Source of the DNA: Bacteroidota bacterium
Lineage (GTDB): Bacteria > Bacteroidota > Bacteroidia > Chitinophagales > Chitinophagaceae
Reading direction: 5' to 3'
Length of the DNA: 64,000 nt
Assembly: GCA_016712665.1 (NCBI GenBank)
Contig: JADJQP010000001.1
Span: 806,001-870,000, forward strand
Each line of letters starts with the position of its first letter. Positions within the stretch are counted from its first letter, which is position 1. Positions 53,476-62,906 of the stretch are shown here, in pieces. Position numbers and translations under genes: made by a program. Under the pieces are notes generated by a model. That model had not been told where the DNA came from and searched no databases. It was given only the letters and a program-made list of their open reading frames with translations.

Positions 53476-54138
53476 ATGTCAGGACAGGCAAGAGAAAATA
53501 TTTTAGGAAAAATTAGAAAAGCCCTCAGCGAACATTCAGTGGAGATGCCGTTTCCGGAAGCAGATAAGGCAAGCGATTTTTTTGTCAAAGAGGAATTAAC
53601 AGCCGAGGAAAAATTTGCAAAAGAATTTACCTTGCTTGGTGGTAAATTTGTGTATTGCGGCAATGAAGCTGAGTTACTTGAACATTTACAAGCACTCGCG
53701 GATACCATGAAGTGGCCCACCATTCACTCAAAAGATAGTTATTTAATTCATCTGTTTTCCGAAAAAAATATTGAGTTGGTTCAGGACGTACGTCCAAAAA
53801 ATGGACAGGACAATGATATGCATGATATTGCTGTGGGACTTTCATTGTGTGAATGTTTGGTGGCACGTACAGGTAGCGTCATCTTAAGTTCAGGACAAGA
53901 GCATGGCAGAAGCTTACCGGTATACGCCCCCATTCATATAGCAGTTGCATTTACCAGTCAGGTAGTTTGGAATATTTCGGATGGGATACAGCTCATGCAA
54001 AAAAAATATGACGGCAATATCCCTTCAATGATAAGCCTCACCACAGGGCCTAGCCGCACGGCCGATATTGAAAAGACATTGGTTGTTGGCGTACACGGTC
54101 CTAAGGAAGTATATGTGTTTTTAGTAGAAAATGAATAG
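53476..54138 (+). CDS. LUD domain protein (LutC/YkgG family)
   Basis: A 220-residue LUD domain protein of the LutC/YkgG family; in other bacteria LutC takes part in iron-sulfur-dependent L-lactate oxidation, but no lutA or lutB gene is present here, and ftsH-adjacent LUD proteins in Bacteroidota have no proven role. Motifs: SLCECLVARTGSVILSSGQ (about 131-149) and SLTTGPSRTADIEKTLVVGVHGP near the end. It starts 12 bases after the ftsH stop. Confidence 0.9.
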   Translation: MSGQARENILGKIRKALSEHSVEMPFPEADKASDFFVKEELTAEEKFAKEFTLLGGKFVYCGNEAELLEHLQALADTMKWPTIHSKDSYLIHLFSEKNIELVQDVRPKNGQDNDMHDIAVGLSLCECLVARTGSVILSSGQEHGRSLPVYAPIHIAVAFTSQVVWNISDGIQLMQKKYDGNIPSMISLTTGPSRTADIEKTLVVGVHGPKEVYVFLVENE

Positions 54139-54164
54139 GAGCAATTGACTAGATTCACCTCCCT

Positions 54165-54800
54165 TTATGGCACAAAACGCACTCCCTTCCTCACAATGTA
54201 GGCATGATAAAAATACAAGCAGGCAATACTTTGCATTGGGCTAAACTGCGCAATGAATTCTTTTGCCGTTTCATTATCCATTTTATTTCCATCAAAATTT
54301 TCATGTGCAATACTCTTAATCAATGCTACATCAAAATCGGGATAGATATCAATTCTGTTTAATGCAATCAACATGTATACATTAGCTGTCCAATGGCCAA
54401 TGCCTTTCAAAGAAATCAATTTTTCCAGAGCAGTTTGATTTTTCATTTTTTTCTAATGAAATAGAAAAATCAGGCTCCGTCAATAATCTTTGAGAAAGTA
54501 AAGTTAGATAAGAGGCTTTTTGTTTGGTAATGCTGCAACTTCTATATTCTTCAATAGTTAATGAAGAAAGTTTCATGGGATTAATACTACCGCAAATTTT
54601 TTCAGTCTTTCAAAGCTTGATTGTGCAGAAGCCAAGGAAACCTGCTGTTCAATGATCGTTTTACAAAGTGATTCAAAACCATTTTCACGTTTCCAGTAAG
54701 GAGGATATCCATATTGCAGATGCAATTTTTCTATTGCATTATGCTCGCTTCGCACTACATCACAATGCTTTTTAAAAGAATTTTTTGAATAGGTTTTCAA
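54165..54800 (-). CDS. HhH-GPD DNA glycosylase, AlkA-like (two frameshifts)
   Basis: A base-excision DNA glycosylase of the HhH-GPD superfamily (DNA-3-methyladenine glycosylase II-like), about 211 residues. The N-terminal part has LCKTIIEQQVSLASAQSSFERL, the hairpin LKGIGHWTANVYMLIAL is intact, and the catalytic aspartate is in IDIYPDFDVAL. Two breaks are seen: a missing C (plus strand) near 54589-54591 and an extra base in T7 at 54446-54452; correcting both gives one protein. Lack of a C4 iron-sulfur motif excludes the EndoIII type. Convergent with the LUD gene. Confidence 0.85.
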
Positions 54801-54834
54801 AGGGAATATTTAGGGTTTTGTTTGTGAAATGAAA

Positions 54835-54887
54835 AAACCACATAGAAACATAGCCTTTCATTATTTATCTATGTTTCTATGTGGTTT
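54835..54887. terminator. Long perfect inverted repeat between 54800 and 54918
   Basis: Perfect 19-base arms at 54835-54853 and 54869-54887 around a 15-base loop, with an A-rich flank on the left. It sits between the lytic transglycosylase 3' end and the start of the glycosylase, both on the minus strand. The left flank gives a T run for minus-strand transcripts ending here; it may instead be a mobile repeat. Confidence 0.55.
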
Positions 54888-54917
54888 GAAATATTATTAT
54901 AGATATGACAGTCCTAT

Positions 54918-55880
54918 TTAATTTTGCGGTAACAAGATAGTGTATGTCCGTCCCTTGGAATTATTTAAGGAGTTGCTTCTTATCCATGGATTCAGCATTC
55001 TGATGCTCTTATAATCGGTACCCTTACTTTTTGCGTAAGCTACTAAATTGCCGATGCCATAACTAATGGTTTCTTTCCGTAAATTGAGTGGATGATACAC
55101 TACATCATTGGTCAATCTAAAACCAAATTTATCTTGATTATCTAGAATATACTTCAAGGCAGCGATTCTAAAAATATAACGCATGGTTTCTTCGGGTAAT
55201 AATATTTTGTAAAAGCTTGTTTCACCTTGTGTGGTCATCGCACCATTATATCCGCCCATGCCGCAATTGTACGAAGCAGCAGCTGCGGTCCAATTGCCAA
55301 ATTTGTTGTAGGCTTGTTTTAAATATTTACAGGCTGCGTCGGTTGCTTTTACCGGGTCATATCTTTCATCTACTTCATGGTCGATGTACAAGCCAAAGAG
55401 CGGGGCAGTGCCACTCATAAATTGCCAAAAACCGACGGCGCCGGCCTTCGAAATTTGATTTTGTAAAGCACTTTCGGCTACACATAAATATTTAAAATCG
55501 TCGGGAACTCCATTGGCTTTTAGCCTTTCTTCTATCATATGCATCCATCTACCCATATGTTTGATAATATAGGAGGTACTGCCTTGCATATAAGTATTTA
55601 CCAAAAGTTCGCGGTCAAATCGTTCACGCACATCCCATATTTCGAGTGGCATTTTTTCACCAAACAAGGAAAAGGATTTCGGCAATTCAGGGGCCATCAC
55701 ATTGATGGGTGTATAACTTCCTTTATAAAAAGTACTCACCTGTTTTTCCTGTCTCTCTACAACCTTTGGTGCTTCTGCTTCGTCACTATCATTCTTGAAG
55801 TAACGGGGATTATTATAAACTTGTGCGTTTGCAACCACTACATGGGCAATAAAAAACAAGAGGGATAAGATTTTTTTCAT
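54918..55880 (-). CDS. Lytic transglycosylase domain protein (MltD-like)
   Basis: A 320-residue periplasmic or outer-membrane peptidoglycan lytic transglycosylase. After a signal peptide (about 1-20, ending ANAQ) comes the SLT domain with catalytic E136 in VAESAL, followed by AGAVGFWQFMSGTAPLFGL and the AAAASYNCGMGGYNGA motif. LysM repeats usual in MltD are absent. It cleaves glycan strands, forming 1,6-anhydro ends. It is followed by the DUF2480 gene upstream on the same strand. Confidence 0.93.
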   Translation of the reverse strand: MKKILSLLFFIAHVVVANAQVYNNPRYFKNDSDEAEAPKVVERQEKQVSTFYKGSYTPINVMAPELPKSFSLFGEKMPLEIWDVRERFDRELLVNTYMQGSTSYIIKHMGRWMHMIEERLKANGVPDDFKYLCVAESALQNQISKAGAVGFWQFMSGTAPLFGLYIDHEVDERYDPVKATDAACKYLKQAYNKFGNWTAAAASYNCGMGGYNGAMTTQGETSFYKILLPEETMRYIFRIAALKYILDNQDKFGFRLTNDVVYHPLNLRKETISYGIGNLVAYAKSKGTDYKSIRMLNPWIRSNSLNNSKGRTYTILLPQN

Positions 55881-55923
55881 GTTAAATATATAAGGGGTGA
55901 AATTTTTTTGTATTCAGATCAGG

Positions 55924-56439
55924 TTACAATTTTGCCTCTAATTTCTTTTTATAGATAGGCACAGTGCTACAAGGCTCGCCATACATGATGCTTTTGGCTA
56001 CAGGCCGTAGTTTGAAAGTAATAGCCGCATAAGCCTCGTCCGGTATGGGTATCTCGCCACAGCCTTTGATTACAATTCGTTGGTCGTTGTATTGACTAGC
56101 ATCCATTTTTTCAATGTTTTGTAACATCAGTTGTTTTTTTGCCTGTACCTCATCTGCAAGTACGGCAAATTGCGCAACGGTTTGCAAATTACTCATCACC
56201 AACATATAAGCCCAAACAGGTATGATAGCATCAGCAGTGCAGGTTACAAACACATTTTTATTTTGGTACTGTAGCCAATCGTGATCAAGCAAAGCGGCTC
56301 TAAAATCTTTTTCTTTCAGAATAAGTTCCATAAACAAAAACGATTTCAAATCAAACATCATCAAATCTTTAGGTAAAAATTCTTCGAGATTGATGGTGAT
56401 TAAACTGCTTTCTGTTACTTTATTGATGATGGCTTCCAT
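55924..56439 (-). CDS. DUF2480 protein
   Basis: A 171-residue cytoplasmic protein of the DUF2480 family, conserved in Bacteroidota without known function. It shows MEAIINKVTESSLITINLEEF, WLQYQNKNVFVTCTADAI, VIKGCGEIPIPDEAY and a C-terminal PCSTVPIYKKK. Conserved cysteines in CTADAI, KGCGE and PCSTV suggest a metal or redox site. The start at 56439 fits the family. A decayed copy of the 5' end and upstream region lies about 1 kb away at 57359-57517. Confidence 0.88.
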   Translation of the reverse strand: MEAIINKVTESSLITINLEEFLPKDLMMFDLKSFLFMELILKEKDFRAALLDHDWLQYQNKNVFVTCTADAIIPVWAYMLVMSNLQTVAQFAVLADEVQAKKQLMLQNIEKMDASQYNDQRIVIKGCGEIPIPDEAYAAITFKLRPVAKSIMYGEPCSTVPIYKKKLEAKL

Positions 56440-56448
56440 GAAATACAA

Positions 56449-56880
56449 AAGTACATTTTTTGAAAAGCTATTATGTTAATGTTTCCTTTATTTTCTTGAA
56501 TGAATCTATATTGAATCTTGAAGGAATTTTTCAATCTCGGTAGTTCGAATGTAAATTAAGCATGTTGGCTGGCAATGGTTTTCTGTTAGCTTGTCTTTTA
56601 AGCAGATCATCGTAAAGGATAAATCCTACTATGAAGACCGAGTACGATTTTTTAATACGACGATACTTTGAAGATAAAATAATTTTCCTGTCATTGAAGA
56701 TTTGTCAAGAAACCATCCTCGGGTAAAGGTTAAATTAGCATAGCTAGCAACTTTCCAAAATACCATTATATTTGAAGAGGACTTATTCATACAAATTTTG
56801 CTTTATGAGATCTCGGCAAGTGTCGTACTAAATAAAGTTATTTTCGGAACTACGGGTTCGCACAGTCCACTGAGGAATAA
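56449..56880. other. Non-coding gap between DUF2480 and SnoaL genes
   Basis: About 430 bases with no convincing gene. A 32-codon open frame in the middle has no recognised similarity, and a GGTAGTTCGAATG stretch is not a tRNA arm because no matching stems exist. Only the upstream part (to about 56490) is duplicated at 57472-57517. Confidence 0.6.
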
Positions 56881-56883
56881 AAA

Positions 56884-56908
56884 AAAGACCACTAAGAAAG
56901 CGGTCTTT
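56884..56908 (-). terminator. Intrinsic terminator of the SnoaL-like gene
   Basis: Hairpin AAAGACCACT / AGCGGTCTTT with one mismatch and a 5-base loop, 21 bases beyond the stop of the SnoaL-like gene; the minus-strand transcript runs into a T run. Confidence 0.65.
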
Positions 56909-56929
56909 GTAAATTGATGCGTATACAGA

Positions 56930-57283
56930 CTATTTGTGATAGAATGTTTCATGTACGATAAAGTCGCCATCCCATTTTTGAACGGATACTTGTTCCATTT
57001 TTACTCGACTGCCATCTTGAAATGTCAAATCCATCCAGTTTTCAATCATTACAACTCCATTTTCTTCGTCTGATGCTATAGCAGTTATTCCCGCACCATG
57101 TACATCTTTTACCATGGATAGGAATTTTAATTCGTAGGCACGATTCACTTCCTTTCCGGCACGAGGTTCCTCGCCGATTTCTCTCATGGTAACATCTTGA
57201 TGGTAAAATTTTTCGAATGCGTCCATCAATTGACCAGCGAAGATCATGTCGTGCAACGCTTGTGATTTTTGTTTGTATGTCAT
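56930..57283 (-). CDS. SnoaL-like/NTF2-fold protein
   Basis: A 117-residue single-domain NTF2-like protein (SnoaL-like): MIFAGQLMDAFEKFYHQDVTMREIG, EEPRAGKEVNRAYELKFL, VMIENWMDLTFQDGSRVKMEQVSVQKWDGDFIVHETFYH. Proteins of this fold bind small molecules or act as epimerases/isomerases; no substrate can be named. It stands as a single gene with its own terminator. Confidence 0.85.
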   Translation of the reverse strand: MTYKQKSQALHDMIFAGQLMDAFEKFYHQDVTMREIGEEPRAGKEVNRAYELKFLSMVKDVHGAGITAIASDEENGVVMIENWMDLTFQDGSRVKMEQVSVQKWDGDFIVHETFYHK

Positions 57284-57358
57284 TGTTTAAAGTTTATTTA
57301 CGCAAATATATGTTTCAACACATAATTTTTACGTTAATAGTCAGTTTATTTTAGAGAT

Positions 57359-57472
57359 TTATCTTAATAGGTATAAATTAGTATCGAATCCCATCAATTT
57401 ATTGGATTACAAATCTTCCGGATTGATGGCGATTAATCTGCTTTCGCTTACTTTATTGAGGAAAGTGTCCAT
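57359..57472 (-). pseudogene. Decayed copy of the DUF2480 5' end
   Basis: On the minus strand an ATG at 57472 reads MDTFLNKVSESRLIAINPED, a clear match to the DUF2480 start MEAIINKVTESSLITINLEE, then hits TAA, and after it continues SNKLMGFDT against PKDLMMFDL. The DNA upstream (to about 57517) also matches the region upstream of the functional gene (AATACATTTTTTGAA, GTTAATGTTTCC). The rest of the gene is missing, so this is a relic of a duplication. Confidence 0.75.
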
Positions 57473-57679
57473 GCATCACAAAAATACATTTTTTGAATGG
57501 CTAATAAGTTAATGTTTCCTTTTTTCGGTCAAGGGTGTTTAGTGCTGACAGAAAAATTTTGCATCAAATTTTGTGAGTTTTATGCAGCAATGAGCGCATT
57601 TTTAATAGGATTCATGCATCCACTTGTAACCAAATTCAACCATTCGTAATTATTTAAGCAAGATTCAAACTTTTGCCAT

Positions 57680-57687
57680 TATTTTTG
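57680..57687 (+). promoter_or_regulatory. -7 box upstream of the M16 gene
   Basis: TATTTTTG 18 bases before the ATG of 57706; consistent with TAnnTTTG. Confidence 0.4.
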
Positions 57688-57705
57688 CCCCCATAATTTT
57701 TTTAC

Positions 57706-59024
57706 ATGCGAAAAATCCTTTTTTCTTTAGTGGCCCTTTGCGCAATGCAGGCAACCTGGGCACAATCAGTCAATATTAAATTTACTGAGTACGATTTACC
57801 CAATGGTCTCCATGTGATTCTTCATGAAGATCATACCGTACCAACGGTTGCAGTTTCTGTATTGTATCATGTGGGCTCAAAAAATGAAGACCCGTCACGA
57901 ACCGGATTTGCCCACTTTTTCGAACATCTTTTGTTTGAAGGTACCGAAAATATTGCTCGGGGTGAATACATGAAACTCATTCAAAACAACGGAGGGGTCA
58001 TTAATGCTAATACCTCCTTCGATCGAACGTTTTATTTCGAAACCCTTCCGTCAAACAAGCTAGAACAGGCCATCTGGATGGAAAGTGAAAGAATGCTACA
58101 TGCAAAAATTGACGATATCGGTCTCGAAACCCAACGAAAAGTAGTAAAGGAGAGAAAAAACAACGGTATGAAAATACGCCCTACGGACATTTGTTGGAGC
58201 AAATTTTTAAGAATGCCTATACAAAGCATCCCTATCAATGGACTCCTATCGGAGAGGCGCAATATATCGATCAGGCAACCTTGCCCGAATTTATTGATTT
58301 TTATAAAACCTTTTATGTCCCCAATAATGCCACCCTCAGCATTGGTGGTGATTTGAATATCGAGCAAACCAAAGCATGGGTTGAAAAGTACTTTGCTACC
58401 ATCCCTAAAGGTACTAAACCAATACCGCGACCAAATATTGTAGAACCCGCCCAAACAGAAGAAAAAAGAGTTACCTATTTAGATAAAGTGCAACTGCCTG
58501 CGGTAGTTTTCGCCTATCACTCACCATCGCAAGGAACCCCCGAAGCCTATGCGTTGGAAATGGTGGCCAAAATATTATCCGAAGGTAAAAGTTCACGATT
58601 GCAAAAGCAAGTGGTAGACAAAGACCAAAAAGCGGTAGCTGCCGGAGCCTTCAATTTACCTTCTGAAGATCCGGGATTGGCCATGATGTTTGGCATTGGT
58701 AATATGGGGGTTACTCCCGAAGATTTGGAAAAATCGATGAACGCTGAAGTAGATAAATTATTGAGCGCCGGCATCACGGAAGAGGAATTGATGAAATGTA
58801 AAAACCAAATTGAAAAAGATTTTGTAACCCAAAACCAACGTGTTTTAGGTATTGTTGAAAATTTGGCCAATTATCATGTGTACTATGGCAATGCCAATTT
58901 AATCAATACCGAATTGGAGCGTTATATGAAGGTGACCACGGCCGATATGATGGCCGCCGCCAAAAAGTATTTCACAAAAAACAATCGTTTGGTTCTTTAT
59001 TATTTACCGGATAGCAGAAAATAA
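57706..59024 (+). CDS. M16 family zinc peptidase (frameshifted)
   Basis: A secreted insulinase-like protease subunit, about 439 residues after repair. The signal peptide ends WAQ (about residue 20); the inverse zinc motif HFFEH is at 70-74, with the third ligand expected in the following NTSFDRT/ETLPSNKLE region. The frame breaks in the A6 run at 58155-58160; one added base restores QRYENTPYGHLLEQIF, the conserved R..Y...PYG segment. It pairs with the next gene, a catalytically inactive partner, as in bacterial PreP/PqqF-like and mitochondrial processing-peptidase-like two-subunit enzymes. Confidence 0.9.
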
Positions 59025-59085
59025 TATTCTCTAGCTAATTGATTTTCACATTTTCACATTTTACCACATTTTCAAATTAAAAATA

Positions 59086-61166
59086 ATGATCAAAAAAATA
59101 ATATTCTCCATCATAGCGCTACTTTCAATTGGGATGTCGGCGCATTCACAAACGCTCGATCGCAGCATCAGACCCAAAGCGGGTCCGGCCCCAGAAGTGC
59201 AAATGGGTACTGCACAATCTTTTGTTGCCAGTAACGGCATCAAAGTGTATGTGGTAGAAAACCATAAATTGCCGGTAGTCAATTATTCTATCGACTTCGA
59301 TATTCGTCCTGAAATGCAAGGCGATATGGTAGGCTTCAAAGATATGGTAGGCGAGTTGTTAACCTCAGGTACCAAAACAAAAAGCAAAGACCAATTTAAT
59401 GAAGAGTTAGATCGATTGGGAGCCACATTGGCCATAGGAAGCGATGGCATTTATATGCAAGCTCTGAAAAAAAATGCCGATAAATTGTTGGCACTTGCCG
59501 GAGAAGTACTTACACAACCTAATTTTACTCAGGTGGAATTAGATAAATTGAAAAAGCAGACCAAATCAGGATTGGCGCAACAACAAGATGATCCGGAAGC
59601 TATGAGTGCGAATATTACACGAGTGCTGAATTATGGCAAAAATCATCCGTATGGTGAAATAACCAGCGAAAAGTCGGTAGAAAAAATTACACTAGACCGA
59701 TGCAAAAAATATTTTGAAACCTATTTTAGACCCAATGTGGCCTATATGGCAATAGTGGGTGATATCACATTGGCTGAGGCAAAAGCTCAAGTAGAAAAGC
59801 ATTTTGGGGCATGGGCCAAAAAAGATGTACCACGAGCAAACTACCCAATGCCAAAAAAACCACAAGGTGCTACTGTGGCTGTGGTTAATAAGTCAGGTGC
59901 TGTGCAAAGTGTAGTAGATGTTACCTATCCCATCGATATGAAGCAAGGTCACCCGGATGAAATTAAATTGAAGGTGGCCAATGGTATTTTGGGTGGTGGC
60001 AGCACCGGTCGCTTATTTCAAAGCCTGAGAGAAAAACATGCTTGGACCTATGGTTCCTATTCTTCGTTCCGATCTGATGAATTGCCGGGTGCCGGAAGTT
60101 TTTCTGCTACTTCAAACAGTAGTACCAATGCAACCGATAGTTCCGTTGCAGAAATACTAAAGGAAATGAATCGTTTACGCAGCGAACCGGTAACTAAGGA
60201 AGAACTGGAAGGCTATAAAAATTACATGGCGGGCACCTTCGCATTGGGTCTTGAAGATCCTCGTACCTTGGCTCGTTATGCCATCAGCGAACGAAAATTT
60301 AATATGCCAAAAGATTACTACAAAAACTATTTAAAGAATGTGGAAGCCGTGACAGCAAATGATGTAATGGAAGTTTCCAAAAAGTATATTACGCCCGGTA
60401 TTGCCACTATTACAGTTGCAGGAGATAAAAAGCAGGTAGCCGAAAAGTTGAAACAATTTGGACCGGTTACTGTCTATGATTTATATGGCAATGTGCAAAA
60501 AGACGAGCCGCTTGCAGCCATGCCGGCCAATTTAAATGCCGCTGAAATCATCAAAAAGCATATTCAAGCTACGGGAGGCGAAGCCAATTGGAATGCCGTT
60601 AAAGACATGACCATCAATATGACCACCGAAATGCAGGGTATGAGTATTAATATCAAAACCATTCGTAAGGCACCCAATAAAATGCTGTTGGATGTAAATG
60701 CAATGGGACAATCGTTTCAGAAAATAGTATTTGACGGTACCAAGGGCTATACCAGTATGCAAGGACAAAAGAAAGATTTTGATGCAGCCGAAACCAAAGA
60801 GTATGCCGACGAAGCGGCCATGATCCGCGATATGGCCTATTTGAATCCCGATCATAAACTGGCCTTAAAAGGCATGGAAAAGGTTAATGATAATGCAGCC
60901 TTTCAAATTGAAATCACAAAGCCAAGTGGTGAAAAAGTAAATGAGTACTATGATACCAAAACCGGATTTAAGGTAAAATCCGAGCAAACGCAGACTTCTC
61001 CAGAGGGAAGTAGTACCCAAACCACCTACTACATGGATTACAAGGAGGTGCCGGTGGACTTAAATACCCCAACATGATTAAACAAAGTATGGGACCTCAA
61101 ATGATGGAAATGAAACTCAAAAGTGTAGAAGTCAATACAGGAGTTAAGGACGAGGAATTTCAATAA
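59086..61166 (+). CDS. M16 family inactive subunit fused to a LolA-like domain (frameshifted)
   Basis: About 693 residues. After a signal peptide (ending AHSQ) come two M16-type domains, but the HxxEH motif is replaced by DMVGE (about residues 87-91), so it has no zinc site; the R/Y pair LREKHAWTYG is present. From about residue 480 an added domain (LNAAEIIKKHIQATGGEANWN, then KMLLDVNAMGQSFQKIVFDG) resembles outer-membrane lipoprotein sorting (LolA/DUF4292)-type folds. A missing base near 61052-61056 breaks the end, which otherwise reads GGLKYPNMIKQSMGPQMM and stops at 61166. It likely forms a heterodimer with the preceding gene. Confidence 0.87.
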
Positions 61167-61315
61167 TACCCATGCGTTTACTAACTATTCCCATATTTTA
61201 GTAAACTTGTAGCGGAAAATGCCGACTGATGCAAATGCTTAGTGCAGAAGAAGGAACGCTATTTTGGACGCAAATAGGTGTCATTTAGGTATAAAATATA
61301 AAATTCAGATTTTAC

Positions 61316-61345
61316 AGGGTTGCGATCATTCGCAACCCTTTTTTT
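61316..61345 (+). terminator. Intrinsic terminator after the M16 pair
   Basis: A perfect 10-base stem AGGGTTGCGA / TCGCAACCCT with a 4-base loop followed by a T run at 61339-61345. It lies 150 bases beyond the second M16 gene, on the plus strand. Confidence 0.85.
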
Positions 61346-61383
61346 ATGCCAAAATTATTAATGTGTAAATATTGTTAGTATTT

Positions 61384-61415
61384 TTTGTTTTGTAGTGTGC
61401 GATACGATAAATTTG
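61384..61415 (+). promoter_or_regulatory. Bacteroidota promoter for 61438
   Basis: TTTG at 61384-61387, a 20-base spacer and TAAATTTG at 61408-61415 fit the -33/-7 consensus; the ATG follows 22 bases later. Confidence 0.6.
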
Positions 61416-61437
61416 TCCTCTAATTGTAATAATAAGT

Positions 61438-62898
61438 ATGTCAAAATCAAGAGATGTACAAGATTTGATTGCAGAATTTGTAAGTTCCAAAAATCAATTG
61501 CTTCACGAAGAAATAATTTCCTCTATCAAAAGGGAAAGTTTCGCGCATTTGGAAGATCAGGAGGCAGTGCATCAAGACCCGCTTCAAGAAATCATTTCTG
61601 AGGAGTTGCCAATAGAGCTTACCGATACTCACAAAAATAGGGAGCCAATACAGGAGGAAAGCCTGAAGGAGGTAGTGGCAGGTCCGATAAATATACCCCT
61701 TGAAATGAAGAGCAACTTGGAAGACACCATTCGCGATTTGACCCGCCAAAATACCTTACTTAGAGAAGAACTAGCCAAAATGAACGCGCCATCGCTTGGT
61801 GATTCTTTACCTCAAAAGGCCATGAGTTCTGATGATTTGCGAATGGAATTTCTCAATTTTACCAGTGCTCATATTCAGCAGTTTAATCATCGAATTAAAA
61901 AAACTGAAGAGCTCATTGAAGCCCTAGGTCAAAAGTCACAACAGCAGCCTGAAAAGAAGGCAGGGAGTGGATTTCCGGTGTGGTTGCAATGGGCAAATAT
62001 GATTGCCTTGCTATTAATCGCCAGTTATTTTATTATTCAATTTTTTACAAAGTCAACCAGTGAGCCAGTGACAGATACTGGCAAGCACTTGTCAAAACAA
62101 TCAGTAGTAGCGGCCGCTCCGGTATCAAAGTCGGCTGTATCCAGGGTAACACCCAACAAGGAAACGCCAATAGCTAAAAGCATTTCCACGCCGCAGCAGC
62201 CGTCCACACCCTTTCAAACGCCGCAGGCACCTGCTCCGACACCTTTTAGAAAAAATGCAGCATCAGCGCCGCAAACAGCTTCTGCTGCCATGAAAGTCCC
62301 AAATGTTCCTACGCAGGTAGCACAAGAGGTGGCAAGCAGCAGAAAGAATACACCTATTACAACCTCATCGCCTTTTTCAAAAGGGCCGATCAATACCCCA
62401 GTGCTTGCTAAGGCAGTACCTTCAAAGGGTTCTGTACCGCCACCCACTGCCAATCCGCTTTTACTGCAAAAGGCACCTGTTAATAAGCCTGCGAAAAGTG
62501 CGTCTAAGGTAGCATCCATTTATCCAAACAAGTCTGCAACCACCGTAAGCAAGGTTCTTCCGGATCATCGAACGGCAAAAACCAATCCGCAAGCGAGTGC
62601 ACCGATGCCTCCAAAAGAAAAAGTAGCTCCAAAACGAATTGTGGAAGCACCAGCCAAATTGCCCAACATCGTTAGGAACCAAAGTGTTTCAAAACCTGCA
62701 TCTTTACCTGCAAAGGAATATAAGCCGGGCAATACCGCAAAGCAGCAGTTGGCAAGTACACAGGCATCAAACACGAAAAGAGCCACCGCGAATCTTCCGA
62801 AACCGACCGTTCCAAACACGGCCTCTATAGTAAATGCGAAACCTGCCGCTGAAAAGAAAGTGCTTAACAAGGAAAAAGTTTACTTCGGGGAAGATTAA
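61438..62898 (+). CDS. Single-pass membrane protein with Pro/Ala/Lys-rich periplasmic region
   Basis: A 486-residue protein not recognised as any family. The N-terminal 180 residues are polar, with a coiled-coil-prone part (LEDTIRDLTRQNTLLREEL, about 95-120, then IQQFNHRIKKTEELIEAL). One membrane helix (about 181-204) leads to a 280-residue Pro/Ala/Ser/Thr/Lys-rich tail without secondary-structure signals, like a TonB-type or cell-wall-spanning linker. Orientation inferred: coiled coil in cytosol, linker in periplasm. The OmpA-like lipoprotein gene begins 8 bases later. Confidence 0.75.
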   Translation: MSKSRDVQDLIAEFVSSKNQLLHEEIISSIKRESFAHLEDQEAVHQDPLQEIISEELPIELTDTHKNREPIQEESLKEVVAGPINIPLEMKSNLEDTIRDLTRQNTLLREELAKMNAPSLGDSLPQKAMSSDDLRMEFLNFTSAHIQQFNHRIKKTEELIEALGQKSQQQPEKKAGSGFPVWLQWANMIALLLIASYFIIQFFTKSTSEPVTDTGKHLSKQSVVAAAPVSKSAVSRVTPNKETPIAKSISTPQQPSTPFQTPQAPAPTPFRKNAASAPQTASAAMKVPNVPTQVAQEVASSRKNTPITTSSPFSKGPINTPVLAKAVPSKGSVPPPTANPLLLQKAPVNKPAKSASKVASIYPNKSATTVSKVLPDHRTAKTNPQASAPMPPKEKVAPKRIVEAPAKLPNIVRNQSVSKPASLPAKEYKPGNTAKQQLASTQASNTKRATANLPKPTVPNTASIVNAKPAAEKKVLNKEKVYFGED

Positions 62899-62906
62899 TC
62901 AGAATT

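Noticed and set aside
56535..56560. A tRNA T-arm-like GTTCGAA in the gap
   Set aside because: No acceptor or anticodon stems can be formed with the flanking bases.
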